Source: JANYLB01 sp963837715
GTDB lineage: Bacteria > Actinomycetota > Acidimicrobiia > IMCC26256 > JANYLB01
DNA length: 64,000 nt
Direction of reading: 5' to 3'
NCBI GenBank assembly: GCA_963837715.1
Contig: CAWIOF010000002.1
Coordinates: 434,001 to 498,000 of the forward strand
Positions 25,227-35,129 of this stretch are shown here, one piece after another (the stretch's first letter is position 1; every line of letters starts with the position of its first letter). A program made the translations under genes and the position numbers. Under the pieces are notes generated by a model, which was given only the letters and a program-made list of their open reading frames with translations, was not told the origin of the DNA and searched no databases.

Positions 25227-26617
25227 GCGCAGGCGAAGGCCCGGACGGTCGACGCGGGACGGGCGTGGGTGAGCGATCGAGGGCCGCAGCCGGAGCGAGC
25301 CATCGGGGCGCGCCGTGGCGTAACTGGGGCGGGAACCAGCGGTGTGAGCCGGAGGTGGTCGACGAGCCCGCGAACGTCGACGACGTGGTCGAGCTGGTGC
25401 GCGCCGCCCGGGTGGCCCGCCAACCGGTCAAGGCCGTGGGCGCAGGGCATTCGTTCACCGATGCGGCCTGCACGACGGGACGCCTTGTCACGCTGAAGTG
25501 GATGGATCGGATCATCGGTCACGATCCCGACCTCCACACCGTCACGGTCGAGGCTGGGATGCGCCTCTTCGACCTCAACCGCGAGCTCCGGCAACGCGGC
25601 CTCGCGCTCGCGAACCTCGGCGACATCGACCGCCAGACCGTCGCCGGTGCGCTCGCGACCGGCACCCACGGGACGGGCCGGGAGTTCGGCGGGCTCGCGA
25701 CGTTCGTACGGGCGATGCAGATCGTCACTGCCGACGGCCAGGTCCTCACCTGCTCGGCCGACGAGGAGCCGGAGATCTTCCACTGCGCGCGGGTGTCGCT
25801 CGGAGCGTTGGGGATCATCACCCGGTACACCCTGCAATGCGTCCCGGCGTTCCGACTTCGGATGGAGGAACGTCCGTACTCGGTCGACGAGGTCGTCGAG
25901 TCGTTCGCCGCGACTGCCGCGGCCAACGAACACGTCGACGGGTACTGGTGGCCGTACACCGACGTGTGCACGATGAAGTGCAACAACCGCACCGACGAAC
26001 CGGTGCAGGTCCGTTCGCGGTACCGGCAGTGGCGAGGCGACACGTTGTTCGGCAACTACGTCTTCGGTGCGATGCGTGACGTCGGCCGGATGCGGTCGTC
26101 ACTCGTTCCCGGCATCATGCGGTGGGTCGCGCGTGGGATCGGCCCGAGTTGGAAGGTCGACACGAGTGCCAACGTGTTCTGCACCCGACGGCTCGTTCCG
26201 TTCGTCGAGATGGAGTACGGGATCCCGGAAGTCCATCTCCCGGAAGCGCTGCTCCGCGTACGCGCGCTCGTCGAGCGCGGGCACCTCACCGTCGACATGC
26301 CCGTCGAGCTCCGGGTCACTGCTGCCGACGACATCCCGCTGAGCATGGCGAACGGTCGCACCACGGCGTACGTCGCCGTGCACGTGTCGGCCGGTCGGCC
26401 GTACGAGGAGTACTTCCGGGGGGTCGAGGAGATCATGGACGACTACGACGGTCGACCGCACTGGGGGAAGCTGCACTTCCAGTCGGCGACGACCCTTGCG
26501 TCTCGCTACCCCGAGTGGGAACGCTTCCAGACCCTGCGGGCGGCGCTCGATCCCGACGGGCGCTTCGCGAACGCCTACACCGATCGGGTGCTCGGTCCGG
26601 TGGGCGGAGCGTCGTAG
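25223..26617 (+). CDS. FAD-linked sugar-1,4-lactone oxidase (ALO/GULO family)
   Basis: 464 residues. The FAD-binding part has VKAVGAGHSFTDAACT, GDIDRQTVAGALATGTHGTG and SLGALGIITRYTLQ; the C-terminus has HWGKLHF, all typical of D-arabinono-/L-gulono-lactone oxidase-like enzymes. It would oxidise an aldonolactone with FAD, passing electrons to O2 or a carrier. GTG 25223 overlaps the zincin stop (GTGA). The first 25 codons match the interspersed repeat family, so translation may instead begin at GTG 25265. Confidence 0.87.
   Translation: MSAGEGPDGRRGTGVGERSRAAAGASHRGAPWRNWGGNQRCEPEVVDEPANVDDVVELVRAARVARQPVKAVGAGHSFTDAACTTGRLVTLKWMDRIIGHDPDLHTVTVEAGMRLFDLNRELRQRGLALANLGDIDRQTVAGALATGTHGTGREFGGLATFVRAMQIVTADGQVLTCSADEEPEIFHCARVSLGALGIITRYTLQCVPAFRLRMEERPYSVDEVVESFAATAAANEHVDGYWWPYTDVCTMKCNNRTDEPVQVRSRYRQWRGDTLFGNYVFGAMRDVGRMRSSLVPGIMRWVARGIGPSWKVDTSANVFCTRRLVPFVEMEYGIPEVHLPEALLRVRALVERGHLTVDMPVELRVTAADDIPLSMANGRTTAYVAVHVSAGRPYEEYFRGVEEIMDDYDGRPHWGKLHFQSATTLASRYPEWERFQTLRAALDPDGRFANAYTDRVLGPVGGAS
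25240..25305 (+). repeat. Diverged copy of the interspersed element inside a coding start
   Basis: CGGACGGTCGACGCGGG near 25248 equals 17 bases across the left-arm/core junction of the copy at 62792-62872, and TGGGTGAGCGATCGAG near 25265 equals the right arm of the other copies. The end of the right arm has decayed. It forms the N-terminal codons of the lactone oxidase frame. Confidence 0.5.
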
Positions 26618-26620
26618 GCT
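26615..26620 (+). promoter_or_regulatory. -10 box of the PH-domain gene, leaderless type
   Basis: TAGGCT, 6 nt before GTG 26627; its first three bases are the stop codon of the lactone oxidase. Confidence 0.4.
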
Positions 26621-26626
26621 GAAGTC

Positions 26627-27280
26627 GTGCCTCCCTATCCTCCGCAACTCATCAACGAGGGTGAGTCCGTCGTCCTCGACCTCAAGCCGCACTGGTGGTT
26701 CTTCTTCAGGGACCTCATCGGTGGCACGATCCTGCTCGTCGCGGCCATCGCCTGGTTCGGGTTCCTCAGCGACAGCAACTGGACCAGCTGGTTGGGCTGG
26801 CCTCTGGCTCTCGGCCTCGTCGTGTTCGCAGGCATGGTGGTGCTCGACTACCTGCGGTGGACGTACACCCACTTCGTGCTGACTGATCGACGGGTCATCT
26901 CCCGGTCCGGCATCGTGTCGAAGCGGGGCACGGAGATCCCGCTCGAGCGCATCAACAACATCGACTTCAGCCAGCGCCTGTTCGAACGGGCGATCGGTGC
27001 CGGTGACCTGAGCATCGAGTCGGCCGGACGCGACGGTCAGTCGCACTTCGAGAACGTGCGACACCCCGATGCGGTGCAGCAGGAGATCTACCGGCAGATG
27101 GAGACGAACGCGAAGCGCCAGGCCGGCTGGTCGATGCCTCCCGTGCAGGGCGCACCCGTCGCGGCGGCTGCACCCTCGGTCGCCGACCAGATCAAGGACC
27201 TCGCGGAACTGCGCGACCAGGGGCACATCACGGCCGACGAGTACGAGGCCAAGAAAGCCCAACTGCTCGAGCGCATGTAG
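26627..27280 (+). CDS. Membrane bPH2 (DUF304) protein with SHOCT tail
   Basis: 217 residues. Two membrane helices (about 28-44 and 55-72) lead into a bacterial PH domain: YTHFVLTDRRVISRSGIVSKRG then IPLERINNIDFSQRLFER. The C-terminus (about 185-217) IKDLAELRDQGHITADEYEAK is a SHOCT motif, an oligomerisation helix. These proteins sit on the cytosolic membrane face; the role is unknown. It follows the lactone oxidase by 9 bp. Confidence 0.88.
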   Translation: MPPYPPQLINEGESVVLDLKPHWWFFFRDLIGGTILLVAAIAWFGFLSDSNWTSWLGWPLALGLVVFAGMVVLDYLRWTYTHFVLTDRRVISRSGIVSKRGTEIPLERINNIDFSQRLFERAIGAGDLSIESAGRDGQSHFENVRHPDAVQQEIYRQMETNAKRQAGWSMPPVQGAPVAAAAPSVADQIKDLAELRDQGHITADEYEAKKAQLLERM

Positions 27281-27286
27281 TCGCGG

Positions 27287-28003
27287 GTGAGGGTGGTCTC
27301 GCTCGTCCCGTCGGCGACCGAGTCGTTGCGCGCCCTCGGGATCGAACCGGTCGCCTGCTCCCGCTTCTGCGAGCAGCCGGGAATCCCGACGGTCGGGGGG
27401 ACGAAGGATCCCGACGTCGACGCGATCGTGACACTCGAGCCCGACCTCGTCGTGGTGAACGACGAGGAGAACCGGTACGAGGACGCGGCCCGCCTGGTCG
27501 ATGCCGGCATCCCGCTCCACTCGATGTCGCCTCGCTCGGTCGCCGACGTCGGACCCGCGATCGGCGCGCTCGCCGATGCCTGCGAGATCGCGACGCCTCC
27601 TCCGTTCGAGCCCGACGTCTGGGACGCGTGGCTCCAGGACCAGGAGGCGGCCAGGGATCCGGATCCCCGATCAGTGTGCACGTTCGTCTGGCGACGGCCG
27701 TGGACGGCAACGTCGGGATCCACGTACGGGTCGTCGGTGCTCGACCTGCTCGGTCTCACGAACGTGTTCGCGACCGAATCCGATCGCTACCCGGTCGTGA
27801 CACTCGACGAGGTCGCGATGTACCGCCCCGACGTGGTCGTGCTCCCCGACGAGCCCTACCCGTTCAAGGCCCGCCACGAGGCCGAGGTGCGCGCGGAGGT
27901 CGCCGGCGCGACGCCGGTCCTCGTCGACGGCCGTGACCTGTTCTGGTGGGGCGTCCGCACGCCCGCCGCCGTCGAACGCCTTCGGCAGCGCCTCCGACCC
28001 TGA
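27287..28003 (+). CDS. BtuF-like helical-backbone binding protein without signal peptide
   Basis: 238 residues. VVSLVPSATESLRALG at the N-terminus, then EPDLVVVNDEENRYED and VYG-like SSVLDLLGLTNVF and a final FWWGVRTPAAVERL match the periplasmic cobalamin/metal receptor family. There is no signal peptide or lipobox and no BtuCD genes nearby, so it is probably a cytosolic corrinoid or ligand-binding member. GTG 27287 is 6 bp after the PH-domain gene. Confidence 0.8.
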   Translation: MRVVSLVPSATESLRALGIEPVACSRFCEQPGIPTVGGTKDPDVDAIVTLEPDLVVVNDEENRYEDAARLVDAGIPLHSMSPRSVADVGPAIGALADACEIATPPPFEPDVWDAWLQDQEAARDPDPRSVCTFVWRRPWTATSGSTYGSSVLDLLGLTNVFATESDRYPVVTLDEVAMYRPDVVVLPDEPYPFKARHEAEVRAEVAGATPVLVDGRDLFWWGVRTPAAVERLRQRLRP

Positions 28004-28034
28004 CCGCCGGGGCACCGCGCCGAGTGCGGTGCGC

Positions 28035-29540
28035 TCAGCGGAGGAAGAGCCGGTACACGGGATTTCGGGATTCGTCGGTGTAGGGGTACGCGAGCGTCTG
28101 GAGGAAGGTGGCGAACGCGGTGTCGTCGCGGTGGGGGACCTGCAGGCCGACGAGGACGCGCCCGTAGTCGGCCCCCTGGTTGCGGTAGTGGAACAAACTG
28201 ATGTTCCAGTCGGCGTGCATGCTCGAGAGGAACCGCATCAACGCGCCGGGCCGTTCCGGGAAGAGGAACCGGTAGAGGCGCTCGTCGTGCGCGAGTGGGC
28301 TGCGGCCGCCGACCATGTGCCGGACGTGCTCCTTGGCGAGCTCGTCGTGGGACAGGTCGATCGTGTCGAAGCCGGCATCGGTGAACTGCCGGGCGATCGC
28401 AGGGGACTCGGCGCGGTCGCCGGTCGTGACGCCCACGAACACGTGGGCCTGGTCGGCGTCGGAGATCCGGTAGTTGAACTCGGTCACCGACCGCGCGCCC
28501 ACGAGCTCGGAGAAGCGCAGGAAGCTTCCTCGGACCTCGGGGATCGTCACGGCGAACAGCGTCTCGTGCTCTTCGGCGCGTTCTGCGACGAAGCGCAGGC
28601 GGTCGAAGTTCATGTTCGCCCCGCTCGCGACGGCTACGAGCGTCTTCTCCCGCAGGCCCCGCTCGTGAACGAACTGCTTCAGCCCGGCGATCGCGAGCGC
28701 GCCGGCCGGCTCGAGGGTGCTGCGGGTCTCCTCGTAGACGTCTTTGATCGCAGCGCAGATCTCGTCGGTGTCGACGACGACGAACTCGTCGACGAACTCA
28801 CGGGCGAGGCGGAACGTCTCGGTCCCGACCTGTCGCACCGCGGTTCCGTCGGAGAACAACCCGACGTCGTCGAGCTCGATCCGGACACCGGTCGCGACGG
28901 AACGTGCCATGGCGTCGGAGTCGGCCGCCTGGACCCCGATCACGGTGATGTCGGGCCGCACCGACTTGAGGTACACCGCCATCCCCGAGATCAGTCCGCC
29001 GCCACCCACGGGGACGAACACCGCGTCGATGGGGCCCTCGTGCTGACGGAGGATCTCGACCGCGACGGTTCCCTGCCCGGCGATCACCGCGGGGTCGTCG
29101 AACGGGTGGACGAGCGTCGAACCGTGTTCGGCCTCGAGCTGCGCAGCCCGCAGCGCGGCGTCGGCGTAGGTGTCGCCGTGCAGCACGATGTGGCCGCCGA
29201 GCGCGGCGACAGCATCGATCTTGACTGTCGGGGTGGTGGTCGGCATCACGATCGTCGCGACGCATCCGAGCCGGAGCGCACTCAGCGCGACGCCTTGGGC
29301 GTGGTTGCCGGCCGACGCACAGATCACACCGTGCGCCCGTTCGGCCGCGGTCAGGCCGACCATCTTGTTGTAGGCACCGCGCACCTTGAAGCTGAACGTC
29401 GGCTGCTGGTCCTCGCGCTTGAGCAGCACCGTGTTCGACGACCGCGCGGAGAGTCCGGCCGCGAGCTCCAGCGCAGACTCCCGGGCGACGTCGTAGACCC
29501 GCGCGGTCATGATCCGCTCGACGTACTCGGAGTTGGTCAC
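28035..29540 (-). CDS. ilvA: Threonine ammonia-lyase, biosynthetic
   Basis: 501 residues, full length. FSFKVRGAYNKM (about 48-59) holds the PLP Lys, CASAGNHAQGVA the phosphate-near loop, and PVGGGGLISG the PLP phosphate site. Residues about 330-500 form two ACT-like regulatory domains (LFAVTIPEVRGSFLRF, YRFLFPERPGALMRFL). It converts threonine to 2-oxobutanoate for isoleucine and is normally inhibited by isoleucine. GTG 29540 overlaps the stop of the GH36 gene upstream, an unusual coupling of an amino acid gene to glycosidases. Confidence 0.95.
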   Translation of the reverse strand: MTNSEYVERIMTARVYDVARESALELAAGLSARSSNTVLLKREDQQPTFSFKVRGAYNKMVGLTAAERAHGVICASAGNHAQGVALSALRLGCVATIVMPTTTPTVKIDAVAALGGHIVLHGDTYADAALRAAQLEAEHGSTLVHPFDDPAVIAGQGTVAVEILRQHEGPIDAVFVPVGGGGLISGMAVYLKSVRPDITVIGVQAADSDAMARSVATGVRIELDDVGLFSDGTAVRQVGTETFRLAREFVDEFVVVDTDEICAAIKDVYEETRSTLEPAGALAIAGLKQFVHERGLREKTLVAVASGANMNFDRLRFVAERAEEHETLFAVTIPEVRGSFLRFSELVGARSVTEFNYRISDADQAHVFVGVTTGDRAESPAIARQFTDAGFDTIDLSHDELAKEHVRHMVGGRSPLAHDERLYRFLFPERPGALMRFLSSMHADWNISLFHYRNQGADYGRVLVGLQVPHRDDTAFATFLQTLAYPYTDESRNPVYRLFLR

Positions 29541-31426
29541 CCGAGGGATCGGTCGATCCGGGCGAGGTGTACGCCGTGGGCGGGGATCCCGCCGACGGTC
29601 TCGTCGCTCCAGTTGAACGTGGCTTCGATCGCCTCGTCTCCCCGCTGCACCGTCCAGGTGGACGACACGCCACGCGCGCCCGCGAACGCGTGTACCGGCT
29701 CCGGTTGTTCGGGAGTCGCGAACAGGTCAGCCGGAGAGAACCCGCCTCCGCCGACGAGGTCGAGGATCGCAGCGTCCTCGAGGACGGCACGTTCGGTGTC
29801 GTCGAGCGCGGTGAGATCGTCGGCGAGGAAGTAGGGCCCGCCGCACAGGGCCGCGAGCACCGCGAGCGTCCGCGACTCCACGAGGGAGTAGCCATCGGGG
29901 GTCGAGCCGTCGGATCCCCACGCGAGCACCACGTCGGGGTCGCAGTCGAACCAGTGCCGCAGCGCGAATCGGGCCGCGACGTTGCGGGCCTGCACTGCCA
30001 CCCCATGCCAACCCGACCACCCGTCGGTGAGCGGCTGAGGCCCGAGCTCGCGGTGCAGGACCGGCGCCGCGAGGTCGGGGCCGATGCGGTTCCCGTGGCA
30101 CAGGCCGAGTGCGGGGAGCATCGGCATCCCGCAGCCGAGCACGTAGATGTCGTCGCCGAGGCCGTCGACGAACGCCCGCAGTCCCCGTCGCAGCGCCTCC
30201 GTACCGGTGACCGACGGATCGTGACGGATGGCCTCCTGCGCGCCGAGGTAGAGGAAGTCCAGCTTCACCATCTCGAAACCCCAGGCGCGGACCTGCGCGC
30301 CGAGGTCGTGGAGCCACGCCAGCGCCTCGGGATGCGAGGCATCGAGACCCCACAGGCCGTGACGGTCTCTGAGGGTGTGACCCGACGAGTGGACCAGGCA
30401 CCAGTCGCGGTGTTCGGTGGCGACCCCGGGTGCGTCGGGCGTGATCATGAACGGCGCCAGCCAGAGGCCGGCGCGGGCGCCCATCTCGTGCAGCGACCCG
30501 GTCAACGTGGCGAGGTCGGGTGGGAAGCGTTCGTTGGGTGTCCACGATCCGTGGGCAACCTGCCAACCGTCGTCGAGTTGTACGACGTCGAAGTCGGGCC
30601 GATCGCCGAACCGGTCTCGGAGAACGCGTGCGTTGGCGAGCAACGCCTCGGCGTCGATGGCGTGGCCGTAGTGGTACCAACTCTCCCAGCCCGCAATGGG
30701 TGCGCCGGGCCAGCGTCGGGCCGAGCCGACCGCTCCCGCACGCGCGGCCAGGCGGTCGACGAGCGCAACGGCGTCGGTGCCGGCCGCGATCGCGATGCGT
30801 TCGCTGCGGACCTCGTCGCCGGCTGCGAGCGGGAGCACGAGGGGGGCCGGCTCGAGGACCTCGTAGCCCCAGGTGTCGGGGACGAGCTCCAGTGGTGGGG
30901 TCGCGCCGCATTCGACGACCAGCAGTTCGTCGGTGAGCGCGATTCTGGTCGCGAACCGATGTGCCCCGAGGGCCTGGATCACGAGCGCCCGACCGCCGGG
31001 GTCCACGAACGCGGTGTTCCACCAGGAATCGGCGGCGTGGCCGCCGGCGACCACGCCGGCATAGGCCCAGGAGTCGTATCCGTCGACGAGTTGCGCGTGT
31101 TGGTCGAGCTCCGTCACCGCGACGATCGGCGTGAGGAGCCCGAGTGTCTCCTGCCGGATGGCGCGGTAACCCGACTCGACCGTGACGATGTCGGCATCGA
31201 GCTCGAGTTCGATCCAGAGGGCGTCCCCGCTCGGATCCCAGCGGGCGCGCAGTCCGTCGACCCGCCACGTTCCGTCGGCGCTGCGGCTCGTGACATCGCG
31301 TGAGGTGAGATCGATCCGGGCCGCGACTGCGTCGAGCACCACGCCCGAGGCATCCCAGGCCGCCGACCACGTCCCGTCGTCGCGCAGCTCCACCTCGACT
31401 TCGCCGGTGCGGATGATCTCGGTCAC
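29537..31426 (-). CDS. GH36-type alpha-galactosidase
   Basis: 629 residues. VVQLDDGWQ (about 255), GLWLAPFM, FEMVKLDFLYLGAQEA with the likely nucleophile Asp, and NRIGPDLA fit clan GH-D, family GH36. It would hydrolyse alpha-galactosides in the cytosol, as no signal peptide is visible. GTG 31426 shares GTGA with the stop of the GH2 gene. An apparent 1464-residue fusion with GH2 comes only from a frame break near 31580 and is not real. Galactokinase and galT lie upstream, which supports galactose release. Confidence 0.87.
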   Translation of the reverse strand: MTEIIRTGEVEVELRDDGTWSAAWDASGVVLDAVAARIDLTSRDVTSRSADGTWRVDGLRARWDPSGDALWIELELDADIVTVESGYRAIRQETLGLLTPIVAVTELDQHAQLVDGYDSWAYAGVVAGGHAADSWWNTAFVDPGGRALVIQALGAHRFATRIALTDELLVVECGATPPLELVPDTWGYEVLEPAPLVLPLAAGDEVRSERIAIAAGTDAVALVDRLAARAGAVGSARRWPGAPIAGWESWYHYGHAIDAEALLANARVLRDRFGDRPDFDVVQLDDGWQVAHGSWTPNERFPPDLATLTGSLHEMGARAGLWLAPFMITPDAPGVATEHRDWCLVHSSGHTLRDRHGLWGLDASHPEALAWLHDLGAQVRAWGFEMVKLDFLYLGAQEAIRHDPSVTGTEALRRGLRAFVDGLGDDIYVLGCGMPMLPALGLCHGNRIGPDLAAPVLHRELGPQPLTDGWSGWHGVAVQARNVAARFALRHWFDCDPDVVLAWGSDGSTPDGYSLVESRTLAVLAALCGGPYFLADDLTALDDTERAVLEDAAILDLVGGGGFSPADLFATPEQPEPVHAFAGARGVSSTWTVQRGDEAIEATFNWSDETVGGIPAHGVHLARIDRSLG

Positions 31427-33931
31427 GGGATCTCCGAGAGCCCGGGTCCGAGCTCGAGGCCGTCGGCGACGCAACAGAGGTGCACGGAGTTCTCCTCCGC
31501 GCCGGTGCGTGGATCGTCCCACCGCAGGACGAGTGTGCGCGACTGGCCCGGCTCCAGCGAGATCTCGACGGTGCCGAGTTCGCGCGGTCGCGCCCGCGTC
31601 GACCATCAGGGCCAGGGTTCCCTGGTCCACGACCGCTTCCCGGGCGCGTTCGATCGCCACCGACGTACCGCTGTCGGGCGGCATCGCGAGACCGATCCGG
31701 GCACCGTCGAGGTCGGGCGTGATCACGGCGCTCGTCGCGTCGTGGACCGCCCACGCGAGTTGGCCGTGGTTCGGTTCGGCGCGGTCGTTCACCGCCACGA
31801 TGCGCACCGACGTCGTCCCCGCCTGCACCACGGACGCGTCGACGGTGCCGATCACGAGCAACGGACGGCTCGCGTCACGAAACGCGGTGTAGGTGCGCTT
31901 CGGCGCGCGATCGACGTCGACCAGACCGCCCCCGGCGTAGCCCCACCAGTCGGACCAGAAGTGCCAGCGGTAGCCCATGAACGGCGCGCCGCGGTGCGCT
32001 CGGAACCACTCGGTCTGGTACTTGGCGAGCGCGGCGCCGTACGCCTCGGTGGCCTCGGCCCACCGTGCGAGCGACGGATACCGCTCGGGGCGGCCGGCGA
32101 AGGCGACGGTCGATCCGATGAACGAGAGTCGACTCACCCACTCGCGGAGGAGCGCTTCGTCGGGGGGCCAGATCGGTGGGTCACCGAACCTCGCGAACTG
32201 CGGTCCGATCGTCCAGAAGCCGTACTCGCTCACGAACCAGGCCGGTTGCTCGCCGACCCGGTACAACGATCCACCGAGCAGGGAGCCCTGGTAGTCGTGG
32301 ACGTCGTCGCCGATGCCCGACGCCTCGTGCACGTGGCGAGACTCGTCGATCGCCCGCAGGGTGCGGAACAGCGCCGCATCGAGGTGTCGTTCACCGAGGT
32401 CGCGCTCGGGTGTGTCGTCGGCCGGTGCGGTCGGCACGAACTGTCGGAGCGGCTCGTTGTGACACGCGTAGTAGACGACGCTCGGGTGTCGGTGGAGGAG
32501 GTACGCCATCTCCGCGATCTGGCGGCAGGCGGTGTCGACGAAGCTGGGGTTCGTCTCGGTGCCCGAGTCGTAGAACCACTGCAGCGGGAAGTCCTGGAAC
32601 ACGAGCACGCCGGCGGCGTCGGCGGCGTCGTACGCGTGCGGGGACTGCACGTGCGCATGGATCCCGACGGAGTTGCCGTGCGCTTCGGTGATCATGCGCA
32701 TGTCCCGGTCGTAGAAGCTGCGCCCGACGTCGGCGAAGTGCTGCCACGGGATGTAGTTGACCGCCTTCACGAAGACGGGGTCTCCGTTGACCTCGAGGTG
32801 GGTGGGTCGACCGTCGGGGCCGGTCGCGATCCGCGCGGTCCGGAGGCCGAACTCCACGGTGCAGCGGTCGGTGACCACGTCGCCGACCTCGAGCGTGGCC
32901 CGGAGCTCATGGGTGTCGGGACCGCCACGGGTGGAGTGCGCAGGCTCCCAGCGCGTCAGGTGTGCGAGGTCGACCTGGAGATCGACCCGCTCCGTTCCGG
33001 GTTCGAGCGTGACTGCAGCCGCGGCCCGATCGCCCTCTACGTCGAGTCGGAGGACTGCCCCGAGCGGGGCCCGGGTGGAGTTGGTCATGATTGCCGCGAC
33101 CTGCACCCGGCCGCCCGGGTCGCCCGGGTCACGCGGGTCGTCGAGCGGCGTGACGAAGACCGCGTCGAGCGTGGCGATGCCGGTGCGGACCAACTCCACG
33201 GTTCCGGTGATGCCGGCCGTCGTCATCGACTGGCCCCACTCCGGAGTCCACACCCACGGGTCGGATCCCTCGACGAGCGGGCCGGTCATGCGGCCGGGGA
33301 GTCCACCCGGGCGACTGTCGTGGTACTTCAGGGTTCCCTTGATCACCCGTTTGCGGTGCGCGAAGAAGTACTTCGACGGGTCGAGCGGTTCCAGGGGATC
33401 CTGGACGCACACGACCACTTCGTTGTCGCGCCGGAGCCGGTCGGTCACGTCGAAGCCGAACGGTGCGAACGCGCCTTCGTGGTGGCCGAGGTGTTCACCG
33501 TTCAGCCAGACGTCGGCGAGGTAGTCGACGGCACGGAACCGGAGTCGGACTCGGCCCGCGGGGAGGCCGTCGGCACCGGCCCACGGATCGGCGAACCGGC
33601 GTCGGTACCACATGGGACCGAAGTAGGCCGAGAACTCGTCGTCGCTGCCGAAGTTGTCGGGTACGACGAGCTTGCGCCACGACAGCGCGTCGGGAACGCC
33701 GGCGTGGGCACGGGTGCCCGGCTCGGGGAAGGAGGTGGGTGCCGTCTCGTCGGCGGCGCGCTCCCAGCGTCCGCCGAGGTCGACGATGAGGCGACCGGCA
33801 CCCGACGCCGGGGCGTCGGCGGGGGTGACCGACCAGGGGACCGAGGTCGCGACCGCCACCGGTTCGAACTCGGAGTGGACCGAGACGGGTGCCCCCGTCG
33901 GGAGCGGGCCATCGGCCGGCAGCAACTCCAT
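31423..33931 (-). CDS. GH2-family glycosidase (beta-mannosidase-like), one frame break
   Basis: About 836 residues. A jelly-roll domain (about 80-210: MWYRRRFADPW, DYLADVWLNGEHLGHHEGAF) is followed by an immunoglobulin-like domain and a TIM barrel with YYACHNEPLRQFV (acid/base Glu) and PAWFVSEYGFW (nucleophile Glu). SEYG is closer to beta-mannosidases than to LacZ, so the sugar may be mannose or galactose. The span is 2509 nt (3n+1): an extra base near 31580 shifts the last 50 residues into another frame, ending in TGA 31423-31425. Confidence 0.85.
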
Positions 33932-33945
33932 GCCCGGCTGAGCTT

Positions 33946-33975
33946 AGGAGAAGGAGCAGAACCGGAGGAGCGCCC
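33946..33975 (+). repeat. Possible decayed left arm of the interspersed element
   Basis: AGGAGAAGGAGCAGAACCGG resembles the left arm of the 80-bp family with three changes in the first 20 bases; no clear right arm follows in the 75-bp gap between GH2 and galK. Confidence 0.25.
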
Positions 33976-34006
33976 GCACAGCTCCGCGCTGCACGGAGCG
34001 GAGCGG

Positions 34007-35129
34007 TCAGCGCGTCACGGGGCCGGCGCCGTCGACGGCGTGCACCGGGAAGGCCTGGGGTTCGAGGCCGGTCGCCGTCCGGTAGCTCGCCGAGGCCTCG
34101 TTCGCCACGCGCTCGACGTCGTCGCGAGCCGCGAGCGCCACGACGCAGCCACCGAAACCCGCGCCGGTGAGCCGGGCGCCGAATGCGCCGGCACCGACGA
34201 GTGCCTCGACGAGGGCGTCGAGCTCCGGAGTGGAGACCCGAAAGTCGTCGCGCAGGCTCGCGTGGCTCGCGAGCAGGAGTCGGGTGAGGGCGTCTCGATC
34301 ACCGGCGCGGAGAGCGGCTGCGGTCTCGTCGACCCGCTGGTTCTCGGTGACGACGTGCCGGGCGATGGGGTCGTCGCGCACCTGGTCGGGTGATGCGTCG
34401 CGCAGGGCGGCGATCCCGAGGCGAGCGGCCGCGGCTTCGCACGCCGCCCGCCGGGCCGCGTACTCGCTGTCGGCGAGCGCTCGCGGCCGACCGGAGTGGA
34501 CGACGAGCACCGCGAGCTCGGTCGGGAGCGGCACGGGTTCGGCGGTGAACGAGCGGCAGTCGATGCGCAGCGCACACCCGACCTGTCCGAGCAGCGAGGT
34601 GAGCTGGTCCATCAGGCCGCCGGGGACGCCCGTCGCCCGGACCTCGGCATCGAGCGCGATGCGGGCGGCATCGACCGGGCCCGAGGTCGGTGCGTGCGCC
34701 GTGTCGGCCATCGCGAGCACGAGCGCCATCGTGAGTGCCGAGCTCGACGACAACCCCGCGCCCACCGGCACCGTCGACGACAGTGCGCCCTCGAGTCCAT
34801 CGAGGTGCGACACCGCGATCGGTGAGCGTCGCGACGGCACCGGCGACGAATCGACCCCACCTGGGTTCGACCGACATCGGCGCGGTGGTGCCGACGGCCG
34901 CGAGATCGATCGTTCCCTCGAGCTCCGACGATCGGATCCGGACGCGACCGCTGTCGGTGGGCCGGTAGGCGATGACACAGTCACGGTCGATCGCGAGCGG
35001 GAGGACGAGTCCGTCGTTGTAGTCGGTGTGGTCGCCCATGAGGTTCACGCGTCCCGGCGCGCGCAGGAACCGCACCGTCTCCGGATCGCCGCCGAGCGCG
35101 GCGGTGAGGTCGTCGAACCGATCGGTCAC
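34007..35129 (-). CDS. galK: Galactokinase, one frame break
   Basis: About 374 residues. Signature motifs in order: RAPGRVNLMGDHTDYNDG (about 28-45), PVGAGLSSSSALTMAL (ATP loop) and GAGFGGCVVALA near the C-terminus. It phosphorylates galactose to galactose-1-phosphate. The N-terminal 100 residues and the rest are in different frames; the span of 1123 nt is 3n+1, and an extra base near 34814 restores one frame. GTG 35129 overlaps the stop of the acyltransferase gene. Confidence 0.93.

Noticed and set aside
29537..33931. A single 1464-residue GH2-GH36 fusion enzyme
   Set aside because: The junction reads as Arg-rich nonsense. Removing one base near 31580 gives a proper GH2 end with TGA overlapping the GTG of GH36, so these are two genes.
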